DNA of 64,000 bases from Cafeteria roenbergensis (lineage: Eukaryota > Sar > Bigyra > Bicosoecida > Cafeteriaceae): positions 186,001 to 250,000 of the forward strand of contig VLTN01000047.1 of NCBI GenBank assembly GCA_008330645.1, given 5' to 3'. Shown here piece by piece: positions 54,201 through 61,960 of this stretch (the stretch's first letter is position 1; every line of letters begins with the position of its first letter). The position numbers were made by a program, and so were the translations under genes. Below the pieces are notes generated by a model. The model had not been told where the DNA came from. It was given only the letters and a program-made list of their open reading frames with translations, and made no database searches.

Positions 54201-54242
54201 TTCGCAGCTGGGGCACCCGCTGTTGCAGATTGGGAGCGATGA
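48234..54242 (+). CDS. Secretory-pathway protein with C-terminal GT41 (OGT/SPINDLY-like) domain, 2002 aa
   Basis: The frame is open further upstream, but ATG 48234 begins a clean signal peptide (MRLRDAAMALAAVIASSLL, then small residues), so I start there. The last roughly 460 residues are a GT41 GT-B fold. ARVGFISSFFRVEHPHGHV has the conserved His (about 1548). RFAPVQAVFGGDPMTSG then LDYFMGGD match the OGT motif around RPAPIQ...GTSG...DYI. IGCIQSSFKLSPSLDDVF has the nucleotide-binding Lys (about 1744). DMVIHPLPFGGSRTAADSL and GVPFVSMP close the UDP site, although the usual HTT there is RTA. No TPR array is evident; the long N-terminal region is alanine/tryptophan-rich with many N-x-S/T sequons. 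GT41 enzymes normally glycosylate Ser/Thr in cytosol and nucleus, so a signal peptide is notable. Donor and substrate are unknown. Confidence 0.75.
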   Translation: MRLRDAAMALAAVIASSLLVNGRISAPAPAAASVDAECRPLASRSAMAGSLHRRVLGCARVAQELASEASTAGTPMVARAARLLAAAQGLYSILQPDQVCQSVADCCERSQLCLHPQGVSAIHSSRLAIGSVALRVGREAWELPAGALPEQERLAAVAAAWAATSLLALPSSGRLTGLRGSLMPMVEAADSSPWAQFLVANCHAEAASSLDRCGRAARALVSLGVMARSGVRVTMEINVADWVRPQSPPGSLQFVEEAALASRLAAGIATRDDFVTTLLLAEKGRAAGGVLGWLAAAASRTCAWLAGAEEGKGVQELKLAWSLLEQHGPAPRAIMASGRKAYEVATKDMVDAIWVITDEKSPNTPDSAVAISVALRAARYSVGALGAEVRKALATRQALRVRSGLDAGCRLNASLAAHRGFVFWDGGKCPGANSRAFVPPSGAALTAATVRWTAMRAPSLAWSVAQFPSAPRFTLSGEDRWWCDAWAKGAAAVTGGAGSEAPTLPCPCSLVLEGEIRSDPGAVDPFWMTRTDHWGSAEESIGLWRRNVAAAVADGAGALAAAGARRTGRYAPATGAAGSRAWWGRLPSSACQFDPSTTASVAIVVPGTATITMVNGSVASAAPQTTWATDFGIEQRFVYKRPGRALALSARWPGMPMDVGPSMAQMAEEAALAGLAWSAGVTEADVLPDPSRPPLFERLKSLHPLLEPGLMLENELLSHRLPDLVVAASAARWSAVNLLNHVNPNATLSSAFAFAAGFPEGSSVAWSVICFAMFNNGHRGFGLLASAAGVRWRPWHWNTLVNTGTLAAHGSLESAKTAAVLSWADALSRALEAPAEGRSLADDTLASAPVAVPFSEALPLRQYGAGTPWGAVTKSPVAPVQGTVDRRGLVRARRPGDAEDRKVGVPVDDATGPLVAAASVFPDADAAAALTRAGIPQSPGPLVAWKPELDEIHSLNEPGEWLWIFSPGGGVSNTRPVSITAREQGVPPLPVLPAGNLSESGGHRACDWTDCTSHGRRLAKLSRRLLQARSDTRPPGSGPEPDPCEDTGNADRRDLAARLDRVASLLFHVLAPVDAVCPSDVVERAFPPTTDRALAQLGSRAALRAANATLRLLETLGYGRVAASVAEATGACAPPPPTHQRTAHGHSSDDVLTAALDEAAATIRGPALDHQASQWQWSQDAVTSNLLARGRSGDQVAAYWRASQIALASPPSIGAVSASIAICPSIVSSRQEVAPTRAAFAGTMVQLLRARLAAKALEEVLRQIAPAKTAGTSSSAVADAVGRAAEAASSSNAWVARQSERPFYISYHGRGIGSALIVRLFELAAAPDHLPAGPAAERLRAAQCAAGRELGGKRPAQRLSSWSPTVELAAKTAVAMGRCALRPAVAAGDLLDMRGASVALAMRAGARTNERSFVTLPNMQGKLAASMAVEGLSLPWWRVIPAEAPTVPPQLALLAGSEQRAAQSLGLRNTTKWVMHQLKLPVDPGASASPSSFSETALASAQTAWKPLPRPLGLLERAALAAGSDPCLALGLRKARVGFISSFFRVEHPHGHVLRAAAAGLDRSFFEVVLIRLTPFIDIDPNITLIADSVVDVSADKLEGALRAVKLLGLDAVIFSDQLATAAGFMLGSQRFAPVQAVFGGDPMTSGHSNSLDYFMGGDRTEGDGSDVRAPEDLSQQPVEERFGAALYAEQLVRLEGQGYSYDPAPSAVPPLSLAERLKLALPQGGGDGVSSPVLIGCIQSSFKLSPSLDDVFAAVLRSLPKAQILLIAARHPSWQAKLEARWVRVMPDVVNRMFVSPRTAPGEPFMKLMASVDMVIHPLPFGGSRTAADSLAAGVPFVSMPSRLVTGRMARSLLASIGADALMATSPSHMVRILLRLAASPETRRALGESMMHRSHLAWNRPEVAMQWQAFLMTALRLPVRDRRWTQRLIAAQQAADAAALREAVASDPHGDLLGRPLQGCSDQPPSPEEALRWGEGVAARLAGEHTLFAAGAPAVADWER

Positions 54243-54511
54243 GTGGCTGCTTTACATGTCCAGCCGGCGCCCGACCTAGCAAGTGGAGGCAAAGCGTCGA
54301 TTGTCGCGGCGAAAACCAAGACCGCACTCCCGGAACCACGCGCTCAAACGAAGAGGGGACGACATCGCGGGAGCAAACACACTCTCGCGGCGAGCAGAGC
54401 AAACGAACACAAAGGGAGCGGAACGGACGGGAGGGGTGCTTGGCCGCGCGCGGCCGAAAGCCCAAGACTCCCCGGGGGCAGGGAGACGGCGGGGGGGGAC
54501 GTACACGGCAG
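54243..54511. other. Convergent gap between GT41-like and RING receptor genes
   Basis: These 269 bp should hold two 3' UTRs. The stretch is locally richer in A than its surroundings (54290-54430). Nothing else is recognised. Confidence 0.4.
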
Positions 54512-57500
54512 TCACTGGGAGTGACCGCCACCCCCGGTGCTTGCGGAGGCAAGCGGGTTAGTGCAGCTCGTCACCGGCTGGCTTGGGCCGCGAGAAGGGG
54601 CTGCTTGGGGGGCTGACTGCAGCGCCGTTGGCCGCGCCGGCGGTGCAGGAATTGGGCCTGGCGCTGGCCGCATCGGTGACGCGAGCGGTGACCTCAAGGC
54701 CCGAGCGTGCCCAGCCGCGGCCAGCGGGTTCTGCGCGGCAAAGCGCGAGGAAGCCGACGGCGGGCGGACAGCGCTCGACGCCCCCGCTGCGCTCAGAAGC
54801 GCCGCTCGGGCGCCCGACGAGGTGACCTGGTGGTGGCGCTGGCCCGTCGCCGGCGCGCCAGGAGGGGGTGGGACGAAGAGCGGCGACGGCAGTTGGGCGG
54901 TCAACGGCCCGGCACTGCGCGGCGGGGGCGGCGGCGGAGGCATCCTCGGCGGCGTGCGCCTGGTTGCGGACAGCGGGTTGCGCAAGCCGTCGGACTGGCC
55001 GCCGCCTAGCAGGCCGGCGGACGACGCTGCTCGGTCCCGTTTTGCCGACGCTTGCGCTCCGGTGCTGCCGTCGGAGTCGGCGGAGTCTATGCTCGCGGGG
55101 TCGTCGTCGGTGCCAGCGCGCGAGTGCGCGGCGGCCGGGTCTCCGTCTTCGGAGTCAGACTCGGTGTCCGAGTACTCCAATGATTCCGCTGCGGCAGGCG
55201 GTGCGCGCCGCACAGCAGCGAGGCGCCCCCCCTCGACCATCTCAACGTCAGGGCCGACCTTCAAGGGGTCCGGCAGCCCCGACTCGACGGCGCTGAGCCT
55301 GGCCACGTGTCCATCCACCACGTCGGCCTTGCACAGCGGGCAGACTCTGTTGAGCTTGAGCCAGTTGTCCACGCCCTGCCGCGCAAAGGCGTGCTTGCAA
55401 GGCAGCAAGCGGATCACCGTGACGCCGTCTTCAAAGGGGTCGAGGGTGATGGGGCAGACGAGGTCGTCAGGAGCCGTGCCAACAAGGGGCGTCTGGTCCA
55501 CCAGCGCGCTGCGGAACACGAAGGCAGGGAGCATGGCCACGACCACTGCCGGCGTCGCCGACCCTTCCTGCCTCGCCCGAGTGGCCGCCTCGTCGAAGGA
55601 CTCGTTGTCCACCTCGACGTCGAAGCCAAACTCGATCTGCCGCCTGCGAATCATGCGGCGGCGGATCCGCCGGCCCACCAGGAAGCCCATGCAGCCGAGC
55701 CCGAACACCACAACGGTCAGGCCGACCACGAAGTACACGTCGAGCGGCCTGTTCTCGCGGGCCGTGAAGGACATGCGGAAGCCAAGCGGCAAGCCCTGCT
55801 CGCCCGCCCCGCCCCGCGTCGTCTCGATGCTCGTTGACAGCGCCCGGAGGCTGCCCGCTGTCGCCGCGCCCGCGCCGCGCAGGGTGACCGTGATCGCGCC
55901 AGTTGTGGCCGCAGCCACCAGCAGGCCGCCTGACGGAACGCCATCGCCGTCAGCTTGCGTCACTTCCACGTATCCTTGCGCCCACGCGACATTGAGCTCG
56001 TTGGCCCTGCCCTCCGCCCCCGCCAGGCTGCTTCCCGTGATGACCAGCATCGGCCGCCCCGCCGTCGCCGAGCTACCGTCGACGAGCTCGAGAGAGTCGC
56101 CGATGGCCAGGTCCACAGCCTCGATGACGGCGTACAGCGTGGGGAGAGTGGTGGTCTCGTACACCACCTCGCCGGTGGACGAGGACTGGCCGCTACCTCC
56201 GCCCGAGACCGACTTGATGGTCGACGTCAGGGGGCGGGGGTCGATCACCCACGAGCAGACCTGGCCTGAGCTGTAGCTGACGTCAATCCCTTGCGAGTCG
56301 GGCGAGGACGCGTTCGACGCCGAGGCCCTCGCCGCCGTGAGCACACGGGCGCGGCGCAGCGAGGCCACGGCAAGCGCGCGCGCCTCGGCAGCCGTGGCAG
56401 GGGACGCAGAGCCCTGCGACACGGTGCCGCTGAGCTGCACGATGCGCGTGGCGGAGCTGGCCGAGCAACGCGAAATGCACGTGTGCCTGGTCAGCTGCCC
56501 GAGCGTGGCAATGGCCGAGCAGGAGCTGCTGGCCACATCCATGGCGCCGCCCGTCGGCTTTGCGGCGTCGAGCAGGCACGTGCCTTGCCCGTTGTTGCCC
56601 AGGTCGCACCAGGAGCAGAAGGCCGAGGCCTGGCAGTCCCCGCACTGCGTGAGAGCCGCGCATTGCTCCTTCCGCGAGAGCGGCCGCGCGGGGCAAACCG
56701 GCTTGGACGTGCCGCTTCCGGGCCCGACCCAGCCAGAGGAGCAGCTTCCCAGCGCCGGAGCGGTGCCGTCGTCGCTGGCAGACACGCAGCTGCCGGTGGA
56801 GTTGCAGTAGCCGCAGCCGAGCTGCTGGCCGGTGCAGCCCGCGCAGATGGTCGCCGGGATGGCCGCAGGCGCCAGGGGATCCTCCCCGTCGTCCAGAACA
56901 AGCGCGGCCTCCCCGAGGTCGAGGCAGGAGAGCTCCCGGCGGAAGAACCAGGACTGGGTGCACTGCCCTGAAATGGGCCCGAAGCTGTTGCCCTCCATGC
57001 ACGAGCCAGCGGCCACGACGTCGGACCTCGTCGGCCCGCACCAACCGCACATGGAGTCGTCCAGGCAGTGGCTGCGAACCGACCCCGAGCGGGTTGGGCA
57101 GCGCTGGGACGGGCAGATGCGCTTGTCGTCCGCGATGGAGGCTTGCGGGCAGGCGCCGTTGCCCACTCGCGGCGTGTCAACGAGGCCAAGAGCGTGGACG
57201 GACGAGCACTTCTGCGACGAGCGGCAGAAGCGGCAGTCCGCCCGGACGGTGCAGGAGTCGCAGCCACTGAGGGCCGAGCAGGAAGGCAGGCACTGGGACG
57301 ACGACACGGGCAGCGCCGTCGCTGCGAGGGCGTTGAAGTACTGAGCCTTGGACTCGGGGAGGAGGTCGAGGGGGCCTGACCCAGTGGTGCCACCAGAGGG
57401 GGTCAGCACGGGACAGGTCACTGAGCCGAAGCCGAACTCCGTGGGTGTGCCTGGTGCGCAGGCGTCGCGCGTCGGGCAGTAGGAGCAGGCTTGGTCCGCG

Positions 57501-60500
57501 AGGCAGTCCGCGCACGACACGGGGGACTCGCCCTCTGCCCTGCAGCCGGGAGCCGCCACGCTGGTCACGCTGCCCGCAGCGGCAGTGCCGAGGCCTGCAG
57601 GGCGAGCGAGCTCCATGACGCCCATGCCACGGACCGCCGGCGCGTTGGCAGCCGCGGCGGCAGCCAGCGTGGCGACAATGTCGCTCTCGCTGGCCCGAGC
57701 TGCCGCCGAGAGCGAGGCCTGCTGCTCCACGGGCAGGGAGCTCAGCGGGGCAACCGCCACGAGAACGGTGAGCACCGCGGTGGCCACGCTTCCGGGGGAG
57801 GAGGGGGCCGCCTGAACGGCCTCCAGGTCGGTGAGGCGCGCGGAGCGCAGCGCTAGCCGCGGCTGGAGCGAGCTGTCGATTCCCGCGGCTGCGGCCAGCT
57901 GGCGGAAGAGAGAGCCGATTGCGTTGCCAGCCAGTGCCACCGGCGTCCCGGGGCCGAGGAGCGCAGAGATGGCAGCCTCCTTGGCAGCCGGAGACGCGCT
58001 CGAAGCCAGCCCGAGGTCGGAGCTCAGCGCCGCCGTGGCCAGCGGGACGTCAGGGTACGGTGAGGCCGGTGCCCCCGACGCTTGGGAGATCCCGAGCAGG
58101 GCAGTCGACCCGCGCGCCACGCGCAGACGCAGCACGAGCGGCTCCCCCTTGACGCCGGAGCAGTCCGCGCCCTCCCAGCCTGCGCTGCACCCGCAAATGC
58201 CGTTCCACGGGTGGCACGCGCCCAGCATGGGGACGCACTGCGGGACGCAGGGCTTTGGGTCGTCGGTGCGCGACGAAACGGCGTTGGAAAAGTTGCCCTG
58301 CAGCGTGGTCCCGGCGAAGAGGCGGATGGTGTAGTTCGTGGACCAGGTGAGCCCGGTCACGTTGGCGACGAACCACGTTTGCGGAGAGCCCGGCGGGGAC
58401 CACGCCGCCGTTTGGTTGGCTGTCGCCTGGCGCGTGCTGACGGTGAAGTACGTGTTCTGCTGCACGCCGTTTATGAGCAGGGAGCGGAAGTAGTTGAACA
58501 CGGGGGGGCCGCCGGTGTCCGCGGGAGGCCGGAAGCGGACCCCGAGCTGCACTGCAGTGCGCCACTCCGGCACCAGAGCGACGTCCCGTGGCGGCGTCGC
58601 CTTCTGCGCGCTAGTCTGCACCTGCACTGCCTCGCTGGGAGGGCCCCATCCCGCCAACGTGCGCGCCCGGGTGTACAGCCGGTACCGCGTGTAGCGCTGC
58701 AGCCCGGTGTTCCACTCCATCAGGGGCCAGCCGGCGGCTTTGCGCAGCGTGAAGGTGGAGGGAGCGGTCAGGTCGTCCAGAAACGGCGACGTTGACGCCG
58801 CAAGACCCGGCGGAAGCGGGAGCGCCACGGCGCCGGACGAGCGGTTTTGCAGCGACGCCTGCAGCCAATCGTCGCGCCACTGGGGCTCGTCCTCCCACCT
58901 TGTCGCGTTGACGGCAGTGGCGTATCCTTCCCAGCTGGACGGGTCGCTTGCGTCGAAGAAGATGCTACCGCCAGGCTCGCCGGGCTGGAGCACCTGCCGC
59001 TCCCGCTGCAGGACAAGCTCAGCCACGCTGCACCCCCCCGTCGAGACCGGAGGCCTGGCGAGCGGGAGCAGAGCTGTGCTGCGCGCAGTGCTGAGCTCTG
59101 GCGCCGCGGCCGCCCCTGGCGGCACCGCCGGGGTCACCAGCACCCCCACGTCGCTGGGCGCGGACACGAAGGACTGCTGCGCGACGACCCGCCACGGGCC
59201 TGCCGGCAGCGCCCCTGCCCGCCAAGTGCCGTTCACGCTGACGCACTGCGCCGACGTCGCCGCAGCAATCGCAGCGGCAGCGGGCACAGTGCAGGAGCCG
59301 TTGCCAGCCGGGGGCGTTGCCGGGCGCAGCGTCTGCCCGTGGCAGTCGCACCAGCTCGGCAGCCGAGCAGACTCGCTCGCTGTCGCCTGGTCCGCCGCCA
59401 GGTCCATCGTGATGGCGCGAAACCGCACCCGGTAGACGCTCGCCGCGTCCAGCAGCAGCGGCACTCGCACCTGCAAGCCGCGGGCTTCGGCGTCGGGCGG
59501 GGCGTCCGCCATCAATGCCGCCTGCTCCCGGCTGATGCCCCCACCGGCCAGGGTCCACGCCTCCAACGCGTCTTCAGCTGCTGCGGCTGCGGCGTAGGCG
59601 TCGTCAACTGCGGTTGCGCCGGGGCCGCCGCCGCGGCCCGCGGTGGGCGACGGTGCCACTGGGTCTGCCCTCAGCCATCTGGCCAGCGGCACCACGCCAG
59701 CGCCGGCGTCGGTCGCCCAGCCCGGGAGCATGGGGCGGATGGCCTCGGCAAACGCCGCAGCGGGCTCCGCCGCAGCAAGCATCGCCGTCGCAGCAGCCTC
59801 GTCGAGCGGCAGCCCGTCGGCGCCATCCGCCCCAGGCGCCGGCTGCGGCTGCAGCGTCGTCGCTGCCTCGGCGGCGAGCGCGGCCGTGGCGTTGCGGCCG
59901 AGCCCGGCGGACCACGAGAGCGTCCACTGCGAGCCGGTGGCGTTCGTAAACGTCCCCGATGCGGAGTGCGAGGCGGCGGCGAGGGCCCAGGGCCGGAAGC
60001 ATGTCAGGCCCAGCCACGACCAGCGGACGCCACGGGTCCCGACTGCGATGTTCCCCGAGCCCGAGTCGACCGTGTTGGGCTTGCTGGGGATCTCGGTGGA
60101 CTGTTTCAGCTGGAGGGCCTGCTCCAGCCCCGGGCTCATGTGCGCGCCGATGCCGGTTCGGTAGGCGCTGTTGGCCACGGACGGGGAAGTGGCGTTCTGG
60201 TCCGGGAGGCGGAGCCAGGGGCTCCGCACCTCCCGTCCGAAGGGCAGGTCCGGCACGCTCGGCACATCCGAGAGCGGAAGCGGGTCGCTGACCACGACGT
60301 CGATCTGCGCAGCCCATGAGTCGGCCTGGCTGTTGCCGTCGCCGAGGGCCAGGCCGTCTCCGCGAACGCCGGGAGCAGTCGGCATGCCTGCCGTGCCCTG
60401 CAGCGGGTCGTATCCGATGCGCCTGCAGGTGTCGAACACCCGACCGTCGAGCGCCACCTCTGGAATCAGACACGTCACACCCAGGCCGCCGAATCTCGCG

Positions 60501-61609
60501 GGCAGCGCCACAGGCACGCTCGCCCGCACCACGGAAGACCAGTGCCGCGAGGATTCGGCCTGGGGGGGCGCCATGCCGACCGCATCCGCCCCTGCCAGGC
60601 GGTACCCCGGGGCCACCTTTGAAAAGAGCACCTTGCCCGCTGATGTCGCGCTTGCGGCCGCGGCTGTTGTGCCGAGCGGGCCGACGGTGTCTACCCTCGC
60701 GGCCGACGTCACTGCCAGGGTTGGGGCCGAGGGCGGCGCGGCCGCGGCGAGCTCAACGTCGACCGCGTGAGGCAGAACGGCAATGCCAGTTCCCAAGGCC
60801 GTCCCCGTGCCGGTCGCCAGCGCTGCGCTGAGGCGAGCGGGCTTGCCCGCGCGCAGCAGCGGCAGCGGCAGCATGATGGCGATGCGCGAGTTGGCTCCGA
60901 CGGGGCACGAGTCCTCAGCGAACGAGTACAAGCTGTCGGGGTCGCGTTGAAAGGTTGCGTTGCAAGAACGGAACGAGGGGTATGCCGCCTCCACGGCACT
61001 CAGCGCGCGCGAGATCGCTGACTCGGCGTCAAGCCAGCCCATTGCCCGCCCGCTGGCGGCGCCGGGGGAGTCGCCGAGGCGAAGCAGCGAGACTTGCAGG
61101 ACTTGAGCGGAAGGAGCGTCTGCCGCCCCAGCCAGGGTCGTCCCCTCGAGGGACACCACGGCGCGGTGTGACACCACGGCGGGGTCGAAAGGCACAGTCC
61201 AGCTCGCCAGGCCGGGGGCCGTCCGCCTGTGTGGGAACTCGCTGCCGCCGCCGACGCCCGCGGGCGACCCCCTCATCCACACCCGGAACGGAGCCGCGGC
61301 CTCGGCCACCACGTCGCCCGTGGAGCAGACGATGGTCTCAACTGTGAACGGCTGGGCAGCGACGCTGTTGGCGCGAACTCCCGCGGGGAGCCCGGACAGC
61401 TGCGAGCGCGAGTCGCTGCAATTGACGGGAATAGCGAGTACGGCCTGCTCGGCTCCGGCGTCCACAATCGTCAGGCGGCGCGGCCACGCGCGCTGGGGCA
61501 CCGCCTCGGGGCCGGGAGACGCCGCAGCCATCCGCGGCCCGCGGCTGCCCACGGGCCGGGCGCTGGAGCACGCGGCCAAGCCGAGCAACACGCCGAAAAG
61601 CAAGCTCAT
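54512..61609 (-). CDS. Type I membrane protein with FN3/EGF/PSI/CUB-like ectodomain and degenerate cytosolic RING, 2365 aa
   Basis: Although the frame opens further out, ATG 61607-61609 starts a signal peptide (MSLLFGVLLGLAACSSA), so I begin there. The ectodomain has FN3-like modules about 935-1100 (YRLYTRARTLAGWGPPSEAV). One EGF-like module follows at about 1120-1157 (GACHPWNGICGCSAGWEGAD). Cys-rich PSI-like modules span about 1370-1680, and a CUB-like block about 1690-1900. A transmembrane helix (VYFVVGLTVVVFGLG, about 1956-1978) is followed by a basic stop-transfer RRIRRRMIRRR. The cytosolic part has a RING-like motif at about 2050-2097: CPITLDPFEDG, LPCKHAF, WLKLNRVCPLC. Three usual zinc ligands are replaced (Thr, Ala, Gly), so it binds fewer zinc ions or is U-box-like. 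The tail is proline-rich. It resembles a surface or endosomal receptor coupled to ubiquitylation; ligand unknown. Confidence 0.75.
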   Translation of the reverse strand: MSLLFGVLLGLAACSSARPVGSRGPRMAAASPGPEAVPQRAWPRRLTIVDAGAEQAVLAIPVNCSDSRSQLSGLPAGVRANSVAAQPFTVETIVCSTGDVVAEAAAPFRVWMRGSPAGVGGGSEFPHRRTAPGLASWTVPFDPAVVSHRAVVSLEGTTLAGAADAPSAQVLQVSLLRLGDSPGAASGRAMGWLDAESAISRALSAVEAAYPSFRSCNATFQRDPDSLYSFAEDSCPVGANSRIAIMLPLPLLRAGKPARLSAALATGTGTALGTGIAVLPHAVDVELAAAAPPSAPTLAVTSAARVDTVGPLGTTAAAASATSAGKVLFSKVAPGYRLAGADAVGMAPPQAESSRHWSSVVRASVPVALPARFGGLGVTCLIPEVALDGRVFDTCRRIGYDPLQGTAGMPTAPGVRGDGLALGDGNSQADSWAAQIDVVVSDPLPLSDVPSVPDLPFGREVRSPWLRLPDQNATSPSVANSAYRTGIGAHMSPGLEQALQLKQSTEIPSKPNTVDSGSGNIAVGTRGVRWSWLGLTCFRPWALAAASHSASGTFTNATGSQWTLSWSAGLGRNATAALAAEAATTLQPQPAPGADGADGLPLDEAAATAMLAAAEPAAAFAEAIRPMLPGWATDAGAGVVPLARWLRADPVAPSPTAGRGGGPGATAVDDAYAAAAAAEDALEAWTLAGGGISREQAALMADAPPDAEARGLQVRVPLLLDAASVYRVRFRAITMDLAADQATASESARLPSWCDCHGQTLRPATPPAGNGSCTVPAAAAIAAATSAQCVSVNGTWRAGALPAGPWRVVAQQSFVSAPSDVGVLVTPAVPPGAAAAPELSTARSTALLPLARPPVSTGGCSVAELVLQRERQVLQPGEPGGSIFFDASDPSSWEGYATAVNATRWEDEPQWRDDWLQASLQNRSSGAVALPLPPGLAASTSPFLDDLTAPSTFTLRKAAGWPLMEWNTGLQRYTRYRLYTRARTLAGWGPPSEAVQVQTSAQKATPPRDVALVPEWRTAVQLGVRFRPPADTGGPPVFNYFRSLLINGVQQNTYFTVSTRQATANQTAAWSPPGSPQTWFVANVTGLTWSTNYTIRLFAGTTLQGNFSNAVSSRTDDPKPCVPQCVPMLGACHPWNGICGCSAGWEGADCSGVKGEPLVLRLRVARGSTALLGISQASGAPASPYPDVPLATAALSSDLGLASSASPAAKEAAISALLGPGTPVALAGNAIGSLFRQLAAAAGIDSSLQPRLALRSARLTDLEAVQAAPSSPGSVATAVLTVLVAVAPLSSLPVEQQASLSAAARASESDIVATLAAAAAANAPAVRGMGVMELARPAGLGTAAAGSVTSVAAPGCRAEGESPVSCADCLADQACSYCPTRDACAPGTPTEFGFGSVTCPVLTPSGGTTGSGPLDLLPESKAQYFNALAATALPVSSSQCLPSCSALSGCDSCTVRADCRFCRSSQKCSSVHALGLVDTPRVGNGACPQASIADDKRICPSQRCPTRSGSVRSHCLDDSMCGWCGPTRSDVVAAGSCMEGNSFGPISGQCTQSWFFRRELSCLDLGEAALVLDDGEDPLAPAAIPATICAGCTGQQLGCGYCNSTGSCVSASDDGTAPALGSCSSGWVGPGSGTSKPVCPARPLSRKEQCAALTQCGDCQASAFCSWCDLGNNGQGTCLLDAAKPTGGAMDVASSSCSAIATLGQLTRHTCISRCSASSATRIVQLSGTVSQGSASPATAAEARALAVASLRRARVLTAARASASNASSPDSQGIDVSYSSGQVCSWVIDPRPLTSTIKSVSGGGSGQSSSTGEVVYETTTLPTLYAVIEAVDLAIGDSLELVDGSSATAGRPMLVITGSSLAGAEGRANELNVAWAQGYVEVTQADGDGVPSGGLLVAAATTGAITVTLRGAGAATAGSLRALSTSIETTRGGAGEQGLPLGFRMSFTARENRPLDVYFVVGLTVVVFGLGCMGFLVGRRIRRRMIRRRQIEFGFDVEVDNESFDEAATRARQEGSATPAVVVAMLPAFVFRSALVDQTPLVGTAPDDLVCPITLDPFEDGVTVIRLLPCKHAFARQGVDNWLKLNRVCPLCKADVVDGHVARLSAVESGLPDPLKVGPDVEMVEGGRLAAVRRAPPAAAESLEYSDTESDSEDGDPAAAHSRAGTDDDPASIDSADSDGSTGAQASAKRDRAASSAGLLGGGQSDGLRNPLSATRRTPPRMPPPPPPPRSAGPLTAQLPSPLFVPPPPGAPATGQRHHQVTSSGARAALLSAAGASSAVRPPSASSRFAAQNPLAAAGHARALRSPLASPMRPAPGPIPAPPARPTALQSAPQAAPSRGPSQPVTSCTNPLASASTGGGGHSQ

Positions 61610-61960
61610 TCCTTCTGCAACCTCCCAGGAATCCTGCTGCCACGGGCCGGCCGGCCGGCCGGGTGCCGCGCGGCGCCGCTGGGGGCCTGGAGGCCGCGCC
61701 CGGGGCGCAGACGCGCGCCTGGAGGACCGGTGGCGGGGCCTCGGCGGCGGGGCCTGGACTGGCCCTGGAGCTGGCGTGCCGAGGGTCGCGGGTTGCTCAC
61801 TGCCGAGTTCGCTCACAACTCAAACGCAGGGCGAGGGCCGCGAATATTTGCAATCGCCCGCGGGACGTCGATCGACCAAACGCCGCCCGGCCAGCCGCGA
61901 ACCGCAGGCAGGCGGCCGCATCACTCACGCAGCCCGGCGAAGGGCTGGGGCCCGCTGGCC
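61610..61960. promoter_or_regulatory. Divergent promoter region, RING receptor / secreted protein
   Basis: A 351-bp space separates the chosen start codons of two divergent genes that both begin with signal peptides. It contains a short palindrome GCCGGCCGGCC near 61649-61660. Promoter function is inferred from layout. Confidence 0.4.

Noticed and set aside
61610-61816. N-terminal extension of the RING receptor by 69 codons
   Set aside because: It is Pro/Arg-rich and would bury the signal peptide that begins at 61609.
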